From Spirulina sp. DLM2.Bin59 (GTDB lineage: Bacteria; Cyanobacteriota; Cyanobacteriia; Cyanobacteriales; Spirulinaceae), in the NCBI GenBank assembly GCA_007693875.1, contig RECT01000268.1, positions 1 through 17,203 on the forward strand: a stretch of DNA of 17,203 nt. Reading direction: 5' to 3'. The translations under genes and the position numbers were made by a program. The stretch's first letter is position 1, and each line of letters starts with the position of its first letter. Under the pieces are notes generated by a model. That model saw nothing but the letters and a program-made list of their open reading frames with translations, did no database searches and was not told the origin of the DNA. Shown here in pieces: positions 1 through 7,000 of this stretch.

Positions 1-1
1 C

Positions 2-991
2 AGCCGCAGCCTGATCCGCTCCATCATCGCCACAACCCTGATGTTTGAACTGTTGGGGATGATCATCATGCTCCAGCCCTTCAGTGCTGACCATGGCAGC
101 ATCCGGGGGCTATGGTTGGCGTTGTTCCACAGTGTCAGCGCCTGGAACAATGCCGGGTTTAGCCTCTTTCCCGATAGCATCGTGGGCTATCAGGGGTCTT
201 GGCCCATCAACCTTGCCCTCAGTCTTTTGATTATTTTTGGGGGCATTGGCTATCAGGTGATCATGGATTTGTTTGCCTGGGTGATCAGCTTGCGATCGCC
301 CCGCACCGCCCGCCTCTCCCTCAACTTCAAGGTGGTGACGAGCATGACGGCGATCCTGTTGATTTTAGGAACCATCGTCTACCTGATCACCGAAATCCAA
401 AACCCCGACACCCTCAAAAATCTACCCCTCCAAACCAAGCTACTCACCGCCTGGTTCCAATCCGTCACCACCCGCACTGCCGGATTCAACAGCATCGATT
501 TTGGCAAAATGGGAGATGCCGCTCAATTAATCACCATTGGCCTGATGTTCATCGGGGCCAGCCCCAGCGGTACAGGGGGAGGGATCAAAACTACCACATT
601 GCGCATTTTGCTCAACTGTACCCGCTCAACACTGCGGGGCAGCGAGCAGGTGGTGATGTATGGCCGCACCCTTTCTCCTTCGTTAATTTTGAAGGCGATC
701 GCCGTCTTCATGGGATCCGGTTTCGCCATCACCCTTACCACCGTCAGTTTAGCCCTGATTGAATCCGGGAAATTCGATTTTATTGACCTGCTGTTTGAAT
801 GCGTTTCTGCCTTTGCCACCGTAGGGCTATCGACGGGGATCACCGCCGACTTTTCCGCCTGGGGCCACTTGATCTTAATTCTGACGATGTATGTCGGTCG
901 GGTGGGGATTTTGGTCTCCATGGCGGCAATTTTGGGGGACAAACCCCCCAGTCAATTGCAATATCCCGAGGAAAATTTACTGGTGGGCTGA
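2..991 (+). CDS. ktrB: K+ uptake transporter membrane subunit, KtrB/TrkH family (5' end missing)
   Basis: This is the pore-forming subunit of a Ktr-type K+ uptake system in the cytoplasmic membrane, normally paired with a cytosolic RCK subunit (KtrA) that is not in this window. The frame is open from base 2, so the gene enters from outside; 329 codons are present. Families of about 440 residues suggest that roughly 110 N-terminal residues, including the first pore loop, are missing. Three of the four pore-loop filter motifs are visible: WNNAGF (about 142-159), TRTAGFNS (about 469-492) and TVGLSTG (about 820-840). The ASPSGTGGGIKTTT stretch near 560-600 is the conserved gate-region segment of KtrB/NtpJ proteins. 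Several hydrophobic helices lie between the loops. The C-terminus PEENLLVG runs into a 15-bp convergent overlap with the downstream regulator gene. KtrB is preferred over TrkH proper because of this glycine-rich segment and the short C-terminus. Confidence 0.93.
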   Translation, partial: SRSLIRSIIATTLMFELLGMIIMLQPFSADHGSIRGLWLALFHSVSAWNNAGFSLFPDSIVGYQGSWPINLALSLLIIFGGIGYQVIMDLFAWVISLRSPRTARLSLNFKVVTSMTAILLILGTIVYLITEIQNPDTLKNLPLQTKLLTAWFQSVTTRTAGFNSIDFGKMGDAAQLITIGLMFIGASPSGTGGGIKTTTLRILLNCTRSTLRGSEQVVMYGRTLSPSLILKAIAVFMGSGFAITLTTVSLALIESGKFDFIDLLFECVSAFATVGLSTGITADFSAWGHLILILTMYVGRVGILVSMAAILGDKPPSQLQYPEENLLVG

Positions 992-1711
992 AGCCAAGGA
1001 GGGGAATCGCTGGAACGAATAACCCATGCCCCGCTCAGTAATAATATAGTCCGGCTGTTTAGGGTCAGCTTCAATCTTACTGCGCAGGCGGGAAATATGG
1101 ACATCTACCAGGCGCAGATCCCCCGGCTGGCGGGGAATGTAGCCCCAGATGGCTTGAAGGATCGCCGCCCGGGAAAGGGGTTCCCCGGCTTGATTGACCA
1201 ACAGTTGGAGAATATTAAACTCAATTTCCGTCAGCCGTACCCGCTGGTCATGGAGATAAACCCGCCTTCTGTTACTATCGATACAAAGTTGCCCCGCCTG
1301 AAGAACGCCATCATCACCATTGCTTTTGGATTCCTGAGGTTTCAAGCGGCGGAAAATTGTATTAATCCGGGCTTCTAATTCTTTGGGAGAAAAAGGTTTC
1401 ACTAAATAATCATCGGCCCCAATCTGTAGCCCTGTAATGCGATCTGCCACATCGGATAAAGCCGTGAGCATAATAATCGGAACATCGGAGGTTTCGCGAA
1501 TGGTTTGGCAAATTTGATAACCATCTTTTTTCGGAAGCATGACATCTAAAATCACCAGATCTGGGTCTTCCGCTGAAAACCGTTCTAGTGCTTCTTCCCC
1601 GTCCGCAGCGGTGATGACCTCGTAACCCACCATGGTTAGACGTGTTTGCAGAATCCGCCGCACCGCAGGTTCATCATCTACTACTAAGAGTTTTCCCTTG
1701 TGGTTTTCCAC
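977..1711 (-). CDS. rpaB: OmpR-family response regulator, RpaB/Ycf27-like
   Basis: This is a 244-residue two-component response regulator: an N-terminal receiver domain (about 5-120) and a C-terminal winged-helix DNA-binding domain (about 135-235). The receiver has the acidic pair D12/D13, phospho-acceptor D56 in LVILDVMLP, T83 in IIMLTAL and K105 in YLVKPFSP, so it should be phosphorylatable. The start is GTG, giving ENHKGKLLVVDDE, which matches the N-terminus I recall for RpaB (ENHKEKILVVDDE). DVADRITGL and KPFSPKELEARI also match that family, as does VDVHISRLR in the DNA-binding half. RpaB regulates photosystem and light-stress genes through HLR1 sites and is normally paired with histidine kinase NblS; no nblS is visible here. 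The protein departs from canonical RpaB in the linker and in the wing region, so it may be a paralog rather than the essential RpaB itself. No clear Shine-Dalgarno sequence precedes the start. The gene faces ktrB tail to tail and is divergent from xisH. Confidence 0.85.
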   Translation of the reverse strand: MENHKGKLLVVDDEPAVRRILQTRLTMVGYEVITAADGEEALERFSAEDPDLVILDVMLPKKDGYQICQTIRETSDVPIIMLTALSDVADRITGLQIGADDYLVKPFSPKELEARINTIFRRLKPQESKSNGDDGVLQAGQLCIDSNRRRVYLHDQRVRLTEIEFNILQLLVNQAGEPLSRAAILQAIWGYIPRQPGDLRLVDVHISRLRSKIEADPKQPDYIITERGMGYSFQRFPSLASAHQ

Positions 1712-1836
1712 GTTTTTTTAAACCCGATAATCTAATGAGAATCGCTCTAGTCCTTATGATACCATGAGTGTTTCTACTCAGGGGGCGATCGCCCACTTTT
1801 GCTCTTTCCCGCCTCTGCGCAAAAGCTGTTCCGGGG

Positions 1837-1863
1837 TTGATGGCAAAGGTACGCTAACATACT
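1837..1863 (+). promoter_or_regulatory. candidate promoter of xisH
   Basis: A TTGATG hexamer (1837-1842) is followed 15 bp later by CATACT (1858-1863), resembling -35 and -10 boxes, although the spacer is shorter than the usual 16-18 bp. Transcription from here would start near 1870. That fits a TTG translation start at 1890 and excludes the ATG at 1764. This is a sequence resemblance only. Confidence 0.25.
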
Positions 1864-1889
1864 GTTGTTCTTCAGCAAAGGGCATTCTC

Positions 1890-2249
1890 TTGGCCAAAGA
1901 CTTTTTTCACGAAGCCGTTAAAAATGCCTTGGTTAAGGCCGGATGGACGATCAGCCATGATCCCCTGTCGATCAGCTTCGGCGGGGTTGATATGGCCATT
2001 GATCTAGGGGCTGAGCAACTGATTGCGGCAGAGAAAGGGCAGGAGGCGATCGCCGTCGAGATTAAAAGCTTTTTGGCACAATCTTCGGCGATTTCTGAAT
2101 TCCACACGGCCCTTGGCCAATTCATGAACTATCGCCGCGCTCTCCAACAATGGGATCGAGAACGGGTGCTGTGGTTGGCTGTCCCCCTTGAAGCCTACGC
2201 TAATTTTTTCCGCTTGGAATTTCCCCATTTAATGGTACAAGAGAATTAA
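1890..2249 (+). CDS. xisH: XisH-family protein, truncated by an in-frame stop
   Basis: This is a XisH homolog, named for one of the proteins that control excision of the fdxN element in Anabaena. The family is widespread in cyanobacteria with no excision element nearby, and its cellular role is poorly known. I place the start at TTG 1890, giving MAKDFFHEAVKNAL, because family members start there and AAAGGG (1877-1882) lies 7 nt upstream. The longer frame back to ATG 1764 adds 42 residues of non-family sequence. The D...ExK pattern in VDMAIDLGAE and AIAVEIKSF resembles a PD-(D/E)XK nuclease-type core and is intact. A TAA at 2247-2249 ends the protein at 119 residues. The same frame then continues through a typical XisH tail to 2306, which would give 138 residues, the usual family length. 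It may be a recent nonsense mutation, a sequencing error, or a shortened but working protein. Confidence 0.85.
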   Translation: MAKDFFHEAVKNALVKAGWTISHDPLSISFGGVDMAIDLGAEQLIAAEKGQEAIAVEIKSFLAQSSAISEFHTALGQFMNYRRALQQWDRERVLWLAVPLEAYANFFRLEFPHLMVQEN

Positions 2250-2306
2250 ATTAAGCTTTTGGTTTATGATCCTGAAGGTGAGGTGATTGTTCAATGGAAT
2301 CCCTAG
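2250..2306 (+). other. conserved XisH C-terminal tail lying beyond the premature stop
   Basis: Read in the xisH frame, this stretch encodes IKLLVYDPEGEVIVQWNP and then TAG at 2304-2306. (K/R)L(L/I)V(Y/F)DPE.EVIVQW is the usual end of XisH proteins. The frame is unbroken across the TAA at 2247, so a single change (for example CAA to TAA) explains the truncation. The end overlaps the first 13 bases of xisI, which is the normal arrangement of the pair. Confidence 0.8.
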
Positions 2307-2629
2307 CGCAATACCGTACCATTGTCCAGCGTCTTTTGTTGGATTATGCCCAAGTCAAGCCAGCCTATGGGGAAATTGAGGTAGAGCCAATTTTCGACCC
2401 AGAGCGAGATCACTACCAAGTCTTACATTTGGGTTGGCAGGGTAAGCAGTGGGTGCATAGCACGATGATCCATATTGATTTGCGCGACGGCAAAGTTTGG
2501 CTACAGTGGAATGCCACCGAGCGAGATTTGGCGGCGGAGTTGGTGCAGGCAGGCATTCAGGCGGAGGATATTGTTTTAGGGTTTCATAGTCCTTTTATGC
2601 GCCAATTTTCAGGCTATGGGGTGGGTTAA
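2294..2629 (+). CDS. xisI: XisI-family protein, partner of XisH
   Basis: This 111-residue protein matches the XisI family over its full length. Recognisable parts are the start SLAQYRTIVQRLLLDYAQ, then FDPERDHYQVLHLGW, KVWLQWNATERDLA and the C-terminal AEDIVLGFHSPFMRQFSGY. XisI is almost always encoded directly after xisH and is thought to act with it. In Anabaena both are needed with the recombinase XisF for fdxN-element excision. No recombinase is present here, so the local role is unknown. The ATG lies inside the ancestral xisH end. A GAGG (2280-2283) 10 nt upstream could serve as ribosome binding site, but translation was probably coupled to xisH, so the premature stop 45 nt upstream may lower XisI synthesis. 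Its stop codon overlaps the truB start. No defect is seen in XisI itself. Confidence 0.92.
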   Translation: MESLAQYRTIVQRLLLDYAQVKPAYGEIEVEPIFDPERDHYQVLHLGWQGKQWVHSTMIHIDLRDGKVWLQWNATERDLAAELVQAGIQAEDIVLGFHSPFMRQFSGYGVG

Positions 2630-3507
2630 TGGAGTATTTTGGATTTTTGAATTTGGATAAGGGGGCGGGGTGGACTTCCCATGATTGTGTGGCCAAGGTG
2701 CGGCGGCTCTTGGGCCAGAAGCGGGTGGGCCATGGGGGAACCCTCGATCCGGCGGCGACGGGGGTGTTGCCCATTGCCCTAGGCCGGGCGACGCGGCTGT
2801 TGCAATATTTGCCGACGGCGAAAAGTTACCGGGGGCGGGTGCGCTTCGGGGTGACGACGACGACGGATGATCTCGAAGGGGAGATTTTAACCCAGCGGCC
2901 GGCGGCGGATCTCACCTTGGCCCAGATTACGGCCCAGTTGCCCCGGTTTTTGGGGGAGATTGAGCAGATCCCGCCGGCCTTTAGTGCGATTCAGCGGGAT
3001 GGCCAGCGGTTGTATGATTTGGCGCGGGCGGGAGTGGCGGTGGAGGTTCCGGCGCGGCAGGTGGTAGTGACGGGGTTGCGATCGCTCGCCTTTACCCCTG
3101 GGGATTTCCCCGAGTTGGAATTAGAGATCGACTGTGGGCCGGGCACTTATATTCGGGCGATCGCCCGTGATTTAGGGGCAGCGTTGGGGGTGGGGGGAAC
3201 GTTGGCGGCCTTGGTGCGTACCCGCAGTTGTGGCTTAGAGCTAGAGGAGGCGATCGCTTTGGAGACATTGGCGGCCCAAGTGGAGGGGGGCGAATTTACG
3301 CCCATTCCCCCGGAGGCGCTCCTCCGCCATTTACCCCGCTATGATTTGGAACCGGAGGCGGCGCGGCGGTGGTGTCAGGGCCAGGCGATCATTGGGGAAT
3401 TCCCAGTGGGGACAATTGCTCAGGTGTGGGCAGCGGAGGGGGGCTTTTTAGGGGTGGGGCAAGTGGTGGCGGAGCGGGGCTTAATCCCCAAGGTGGTGCT
3501 AGCCTAG
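2629..3507 (+). CDS. truB: tRNA pseudouridine(55) synthase TruB
   Basis: TruB isomerises U55 to pseudouridine in the T-loop of most tRNAs in the cytosol. The 292-residue length fits bacterial TruB. The N-terminal motif GFLNLDKGAGWTSHD leads into VGHGGTLDPAATGVLP, where D40 is the catalytic aspartate. The TruB-type KSYRGRVRFGVTTTTDD segment and the substrate-binding IPPAFSAIQRDGQRLYDLAR follow. CGPGTYIRAIARDLG contains the conserved RxIARDLG motif. The C-terminal part (about 230-292) is the variable TruB_C region. The start ATG shares its A with the xisI stop (TAATG), implying translational coupling and co-transcription with xisHI. The gene is GC-rich with many GCG and CGG codons and contains three HIP1 sites. 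No plus-strand terminator with a T-run follows it. Confidence 0.97.
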   Translation: MEYFGFLNLDKGAGWTSHDCVAKVRRLLGQKRVGHGGTLDPAATGVLPIALGRATRLLQYLPTAKSYRGRVRFGVTTTTDDLEGEILTQRPAADLTLAQITAQLPRFLGEIEQIPPAFSAIQRDGQRLYDLARAGVAVEVPARQVVVTGLRSLAFTPGDFPELELEIDCGPGTYIRAIARDLGAALGVGGTLAALVRTRSCGLELEEAIALETLAAQVEGGEFTPIPPEALLRHLPRYDLEPEAARRWCQGQAIIGEFPVGTIAQVWAAEGGFLGVGQVVAERGLIPKVVLA

Positions 3508-3509
3508 GC

Positions 3510-3543
3510 CACAGAAAAGCCTTGGCTGCTCACACCAAGGCTT
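3510..3543 (-). terminator. factor-independent terminator reading on the minus strand
   Basis: AAGCCTTGG (3517-3525) and CCAAGGCTT (3535-3543) form a perfect 9-bp stem with a 9-nt loop. On the minus strand the stem is followed by TTTTCTGT. On the plus strand it is followed by AGGAAG, with no T-run. The orientation therefore fits a minus-strand transcript ending here, although the hairpin could also protect the truB mRNA 3' end. Confidence 0.65.
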
Positions 3544-3578
3544 AGGAAGAAATTGAGTTGGAAGAAGAACAGGAAAAC

Positions 3579-3737
3579 TTAAAGACCGTTGGCAATGTTG
3601 GCACTTTGGGGGTTCCGCAGCCCCAGGTAAGAACCGGGGCGGCGGGGAACCTGTTGCCCCAGATGATCGTTCAGGACAGCGCAGGGAAGATTAGGTTGTC
3701 GGATGGAGGCGATCGCCTGGGGTAAAGTGCCAAACAT
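3579..3737 (-). CDS. hypothetical small protein (52 aa), or a small RNA gene
   Basis: I do not recognise this product. The frame encodes 52 residues from ATG 3737, with GGAG 10 nt upstream. TTG at 3779 would give 66 residues. The sequence starts MFGTLPQAIASIRQ, contains VPRRPGSYLGL and ends in QSANIANGL. It has no membrane helix or signal peptide and only one cysteine. Three things support a real gene: no other gene uses this stretch, codon choice (CCC, CTG, ATC and an in-frame HIP1 as GCG-ATC-GCC) matches the neighbours, and a minus-strand terminator lies about 35 bp past the stop. The same facts would also fit a non-coding RNA of 200-300 nt. The short length and lack of a known family keep confidence moderate. 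Confidence 0.4.
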   Translation of the reverse strand: MFGTLPQAIASIRQPNLPCAVLNDHLGQQVPRRPGSYLGLRNPQSANIANGL

Positions 3738-3934
3738 GGGTTTTTGTCTCCGATTGCTCACTTCCTTATCTTCCCCCAATGGTAGGATTTTGGAGTTGAT
3801 CTCTATCCCTTGACCCGTTGAGGTTGCTCACGGTAGAAAGCGATGGGGGGCAGGTTTGGTGGTGAGGGATCTCAGTTGTGGGGGTGACACCCATCACAGG
3901 CAGAATTTGTTAAATTTCGAGGGGGCCAGGAAAT

Positions 3935-3957
3935 GGGGAGGGGGGGGACAGGGTGGG
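3935..3957 (+). promoter_or_regulatory. G-quadruplex-forming candidate
   Basis: Four G-runs of three or more with short loops occur in order: G4, A, G8, ACA, G3, T, G3. This meets the usual sequence rule for an intramolecular G-quadruplex on the plus strand. It lies about 140 bp upstream of the kinase start. Function is not shown by sequence alone. Confidence 0.4.
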
Positions 3958-4036
3958 CTTAAAAAATTGGTAGGGCCTTAGCTCCTTGTAAGCATCATCA
4001 AAACATTCAGGGGTTATTTGACGGAAAATCTACACC

Positions 4037-4050
4037 TATTTCGCGAAATA
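4037..4050. promoter_or_regulatory. 14-bp perfect palindrome, operator candidate
   Basis: TATTTCGCGAAATA is its own reverse complement and lies 44 bp upstream of the kinase ATG, in the expected promoter or leader position. Such a site would suit a dimeric repressor or activator. I cannot assign the regulator. Confidence 0.4.
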
Positions 4051-4093
4051 ACTGAGATCTGCTTGCACACAACCCTAAAAAAAGAAGAATTTC

Positions 4094-7000
4094 ATGGTCA
4101 ATTTAACGGGATACGTCATTGGTGAACAGGTTTATGAGAGTCCATCGACGCTCATTTATCGCGGCCAGCGGGAACGCGACCAGGCCCCGGTAATCCTCAA
4201 ATTCCTCAAAGCCGAATATCCCACTCTGGAAGAACTGGCCGGCCTGCGACAGGAATACGCCATGCCGAGCCAGATCGACCATCCCCACATCCTCAAGCCC
4301 TACAGCATTGAACGGGATGGCAATGGTTTGGTGCTGATCCTTGAAGACTTTGGGGCCAGCTCCCTCTATGACCTCTATCGGGGAACGCCAATGCCCTTGG
4401 CGGACTTTTTTGGGGTGGCGATCGCCACCGCCCAAGCCCTCAACACCATCCACCGCGTCCCCATCATCCATAAAGACCTCAAACCCAGCAACATCCTCTA
4501 CAACCCCACCACCAAAACCGTTAAAATCGCTGACTTTGGCATTGCGATCGCCCTCAACCAAGAACAGGCTAACAGCGATAATCTCTACCTCCTGCAAGGA
4601 ACCCTTGCCTACCTCTCCCCCGAACAAACCGGGCGGATGAATCGCCTCCTCGATTACCGCACCGATTTTTATTCCTTGGGGGTGACATTTTACGAACTCC
4701 TCAGCGGTCAACTCCCCTTCACCACCACTGATCCGATGGAGTTAGTTCATGCCCACATTGCCAAAACTCCCCCCGCCCTCGAAACCCTCAACCCCGACCT
4801 TCCCCCCACCCTCTGCGAACTGGTGCGGATCTTAATGGCCAAAAATGCCGAAGACCGCTACCAAAGCGCGGCGGGGTTACAGTTTGATCTGGAGCAATGT
4901 CAGCAGCAATGGTTAGGGACGGGGGAAATTTCGTTGAGATTGAAGGAGCGCGATCGCGACCCCCAACTGCTCATCCCCCAAAAACTCTACGGCCGGGAAA
5001 CCGAAGTCGCCCAACTCCTCACCGCCTTTGACCGTGTTTCTCATCTCCCCGAAGGGAAAAATCCCCCCAACCCCAGCGAGTTGATCCTCGTTGCGGGCTA
5101 TTCCGGCATCGGGAAAACTGCGATCATCAACGAAGTGCAAAAGCCGATGGTGGCGGCACGGGGCTACTTCGCCGCCGGGAAATTTGACCAATTCATGCGG
5201 AATATCCCCTACGCGGCGTTAATTCAGGTGTTCCAAGACCTGACGCGGCAATTGTTGGGGGAAACCGATGCCCAACTGGCCCAATGGCGCAGCAAACTCC
5301 TAGCAGCCTTGGGGGAAAACGGTGTCATCATCCTCGATGTCATCCCCGAACTGGAGCTAATTATTGGCCCTCAGCCGGAAGTGCCGATGCTGGGGATGCA
5401 GGAAACGGAAAACCGCTTTAATCGCATCTTTCGGCAATTCGTTCAGGTCTTTTGTCAGCAGGATCATCCTTTGGTGATTTTCCTGGATGACTTGCAATGG
5501 GTAGATACGGCATCACTGGAAATGCTGGAATTGTTGATCACCGACCCAGAAAGTCATTACCTGCTGTTAATTGGAGCCTATCGCGATAACGAAGTGGGCT
5601 CCCTCCATCCCCTCACCGAGAGCCTGGAAAAAATCACCGCCACTGAAACGGTGGTGAATTGGATTACAGTGCAGCCTTTAGCGGTGGAGAGTGTGGCGGC
5701 ATTGTTGGCGGATACGCTCCACGGCGAGGTTGCTGCCTCGGAGCGGGAACTGTTGACGGAGTTGATCTACAACAAAACCCAAGGAAATCCCTTTTTCCTC
5801 ACCCAATTACTCAAAACCCTCTATGGGGAAGGGTTGTTACACTACGATCCCGCCAGCAATGGCTGGTCTTGGGATATTCAGGAAATCCAGGCCGTCGGTT
5901 TAACGGATCTGAATATTTTGGAGTTGATGGCGCGAAATATTGCCAAGTTGCCAGGGGCGGCTCAGAAGGCGTTAAAGTTAGCGGCTTGCATTGGCAACCG
6001 TTTTAGTTTGAAGATTTTGGCGACGATTTGCGAGGAGTCCCCGGTGGCGATGGCGGGGATTCTTTGGTCTGCGCTTCAGGTGGGGCTAATTTTGCCCATG
6101 GGGGATAATTACCGGATTCCGGCCATTTTTGACCTGTCGGAGGCGGATCGGTTGCGGGATGTGGAGGTGGACTATCGGTTTCTCCATGACCGGGTGCAGC
6201 AGTCGGCCTATAGTTTAATTCCGGAGGCGGAAAGACAGGAAACCCATCTGCAAATTGGGCGGTTGTTGTTGGCCCATATTCCCCCGGAGGAGCGGCGGGC
6301 GAATATTTTTGCGTTGACGAATCAGTTAAATATTGGCTTGGGGTTGTTAACGGAGCAGGCAGAGCGGGATGAACTGGCGGAGTTGAACTTGTGGGCGGGG
6401 CAACGGGCCCAGCAAAATATTGCCTATGATGCAGCGGTTGAATATTTGAATACGGGGTTGCAATTATTGGCTGAACAAAGTTGGGAAACTAACTATGCTT
6501 TAACCCTCGATCTCTATCAAGCTGCGGCTAACGCTGAATATTTAAATACTAATCTAGAGCAGGCAGAAGAACTGTGTCAATTGGCATTAACACAGGTTCA
6601 ATCTTCCCTTGAACAGTTAATTTTTTATGAATTACAGATTAAGCTTGCCTTGGCCAAAAATCAGCAAACTGTTGCCCTAGATATTGGCCTATCGATTCTG
6701 GAAAAATTGGGCGTTGAGTTAGTGGACAGTCCGCCTCAGGAGTTTGATTTAGCTCAGTTAACCCAGTTGCCGGTCATGACTGATCCGTTAAAAACGGAAG
6801 CCCTGAAGGTCTTAACCCAACTGCACCGGCCAGCGGCATTTATTAATAGTGAGGTGACATTAGCGATTATTTATACAATCCTGTCCCTCTCGTTCCAATA
6901 CGGCAATGCCCCAGCTTCAGCCTATGCCTATTGCACCTATGCAACAATGTGTAGTTTTTCCTTGACAACGTTGGATTTTGCCTATGAATTGGGCCAGATT

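Larger units (their letters stand above)
3780..4093. other. non-coding region upstream of the kinase gene
   Basis: No gene is supported in this 314-bp stretch between the divergent small frame and the large kinase gene. It contains a cluster of G-runs (3935-3957), a TTGACG hexamer at 4018-4023 without a well-placed -10 box, and a 14-bp palindrome at 4037-4050. A/T-rich sequence then leads to the kinase start. The only purine-rich run before that start is AAGAAG, about 6 nt upstream, which is a weak ribosome binding site. Confidence 0.6.

Noticed and set aside
1764..1889. N-terminal extension of XisH from the ATG at 1764
   Set aside because: The 42 added residues are cysteine-rich and unlike the family. 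XisH proteins start at the AKDFFHEAV segment, and TTG 1890 has AAAGGG at good spacing. A candidate promoter also lies inside the extension.
1890..2629. An fdxN-type excisable element at the xisHI pair
   Set aside because: No site-specific recombinase (XisF), no interrupted target gene and no flanking direct repeat were seen. xisHI pairs commonly occur without such elements.
3508..4093. A known regulatory RNA (Yfr1, 6S or riboswitch) between truB and the kinase gene
   Set aside because: The loop CTGCTCACAC vaguely recalls the Yfr1 core (ACTCCTCACAC), but the order of stems and the flanks do not fit, and no conserved riboswitch core was recognised.
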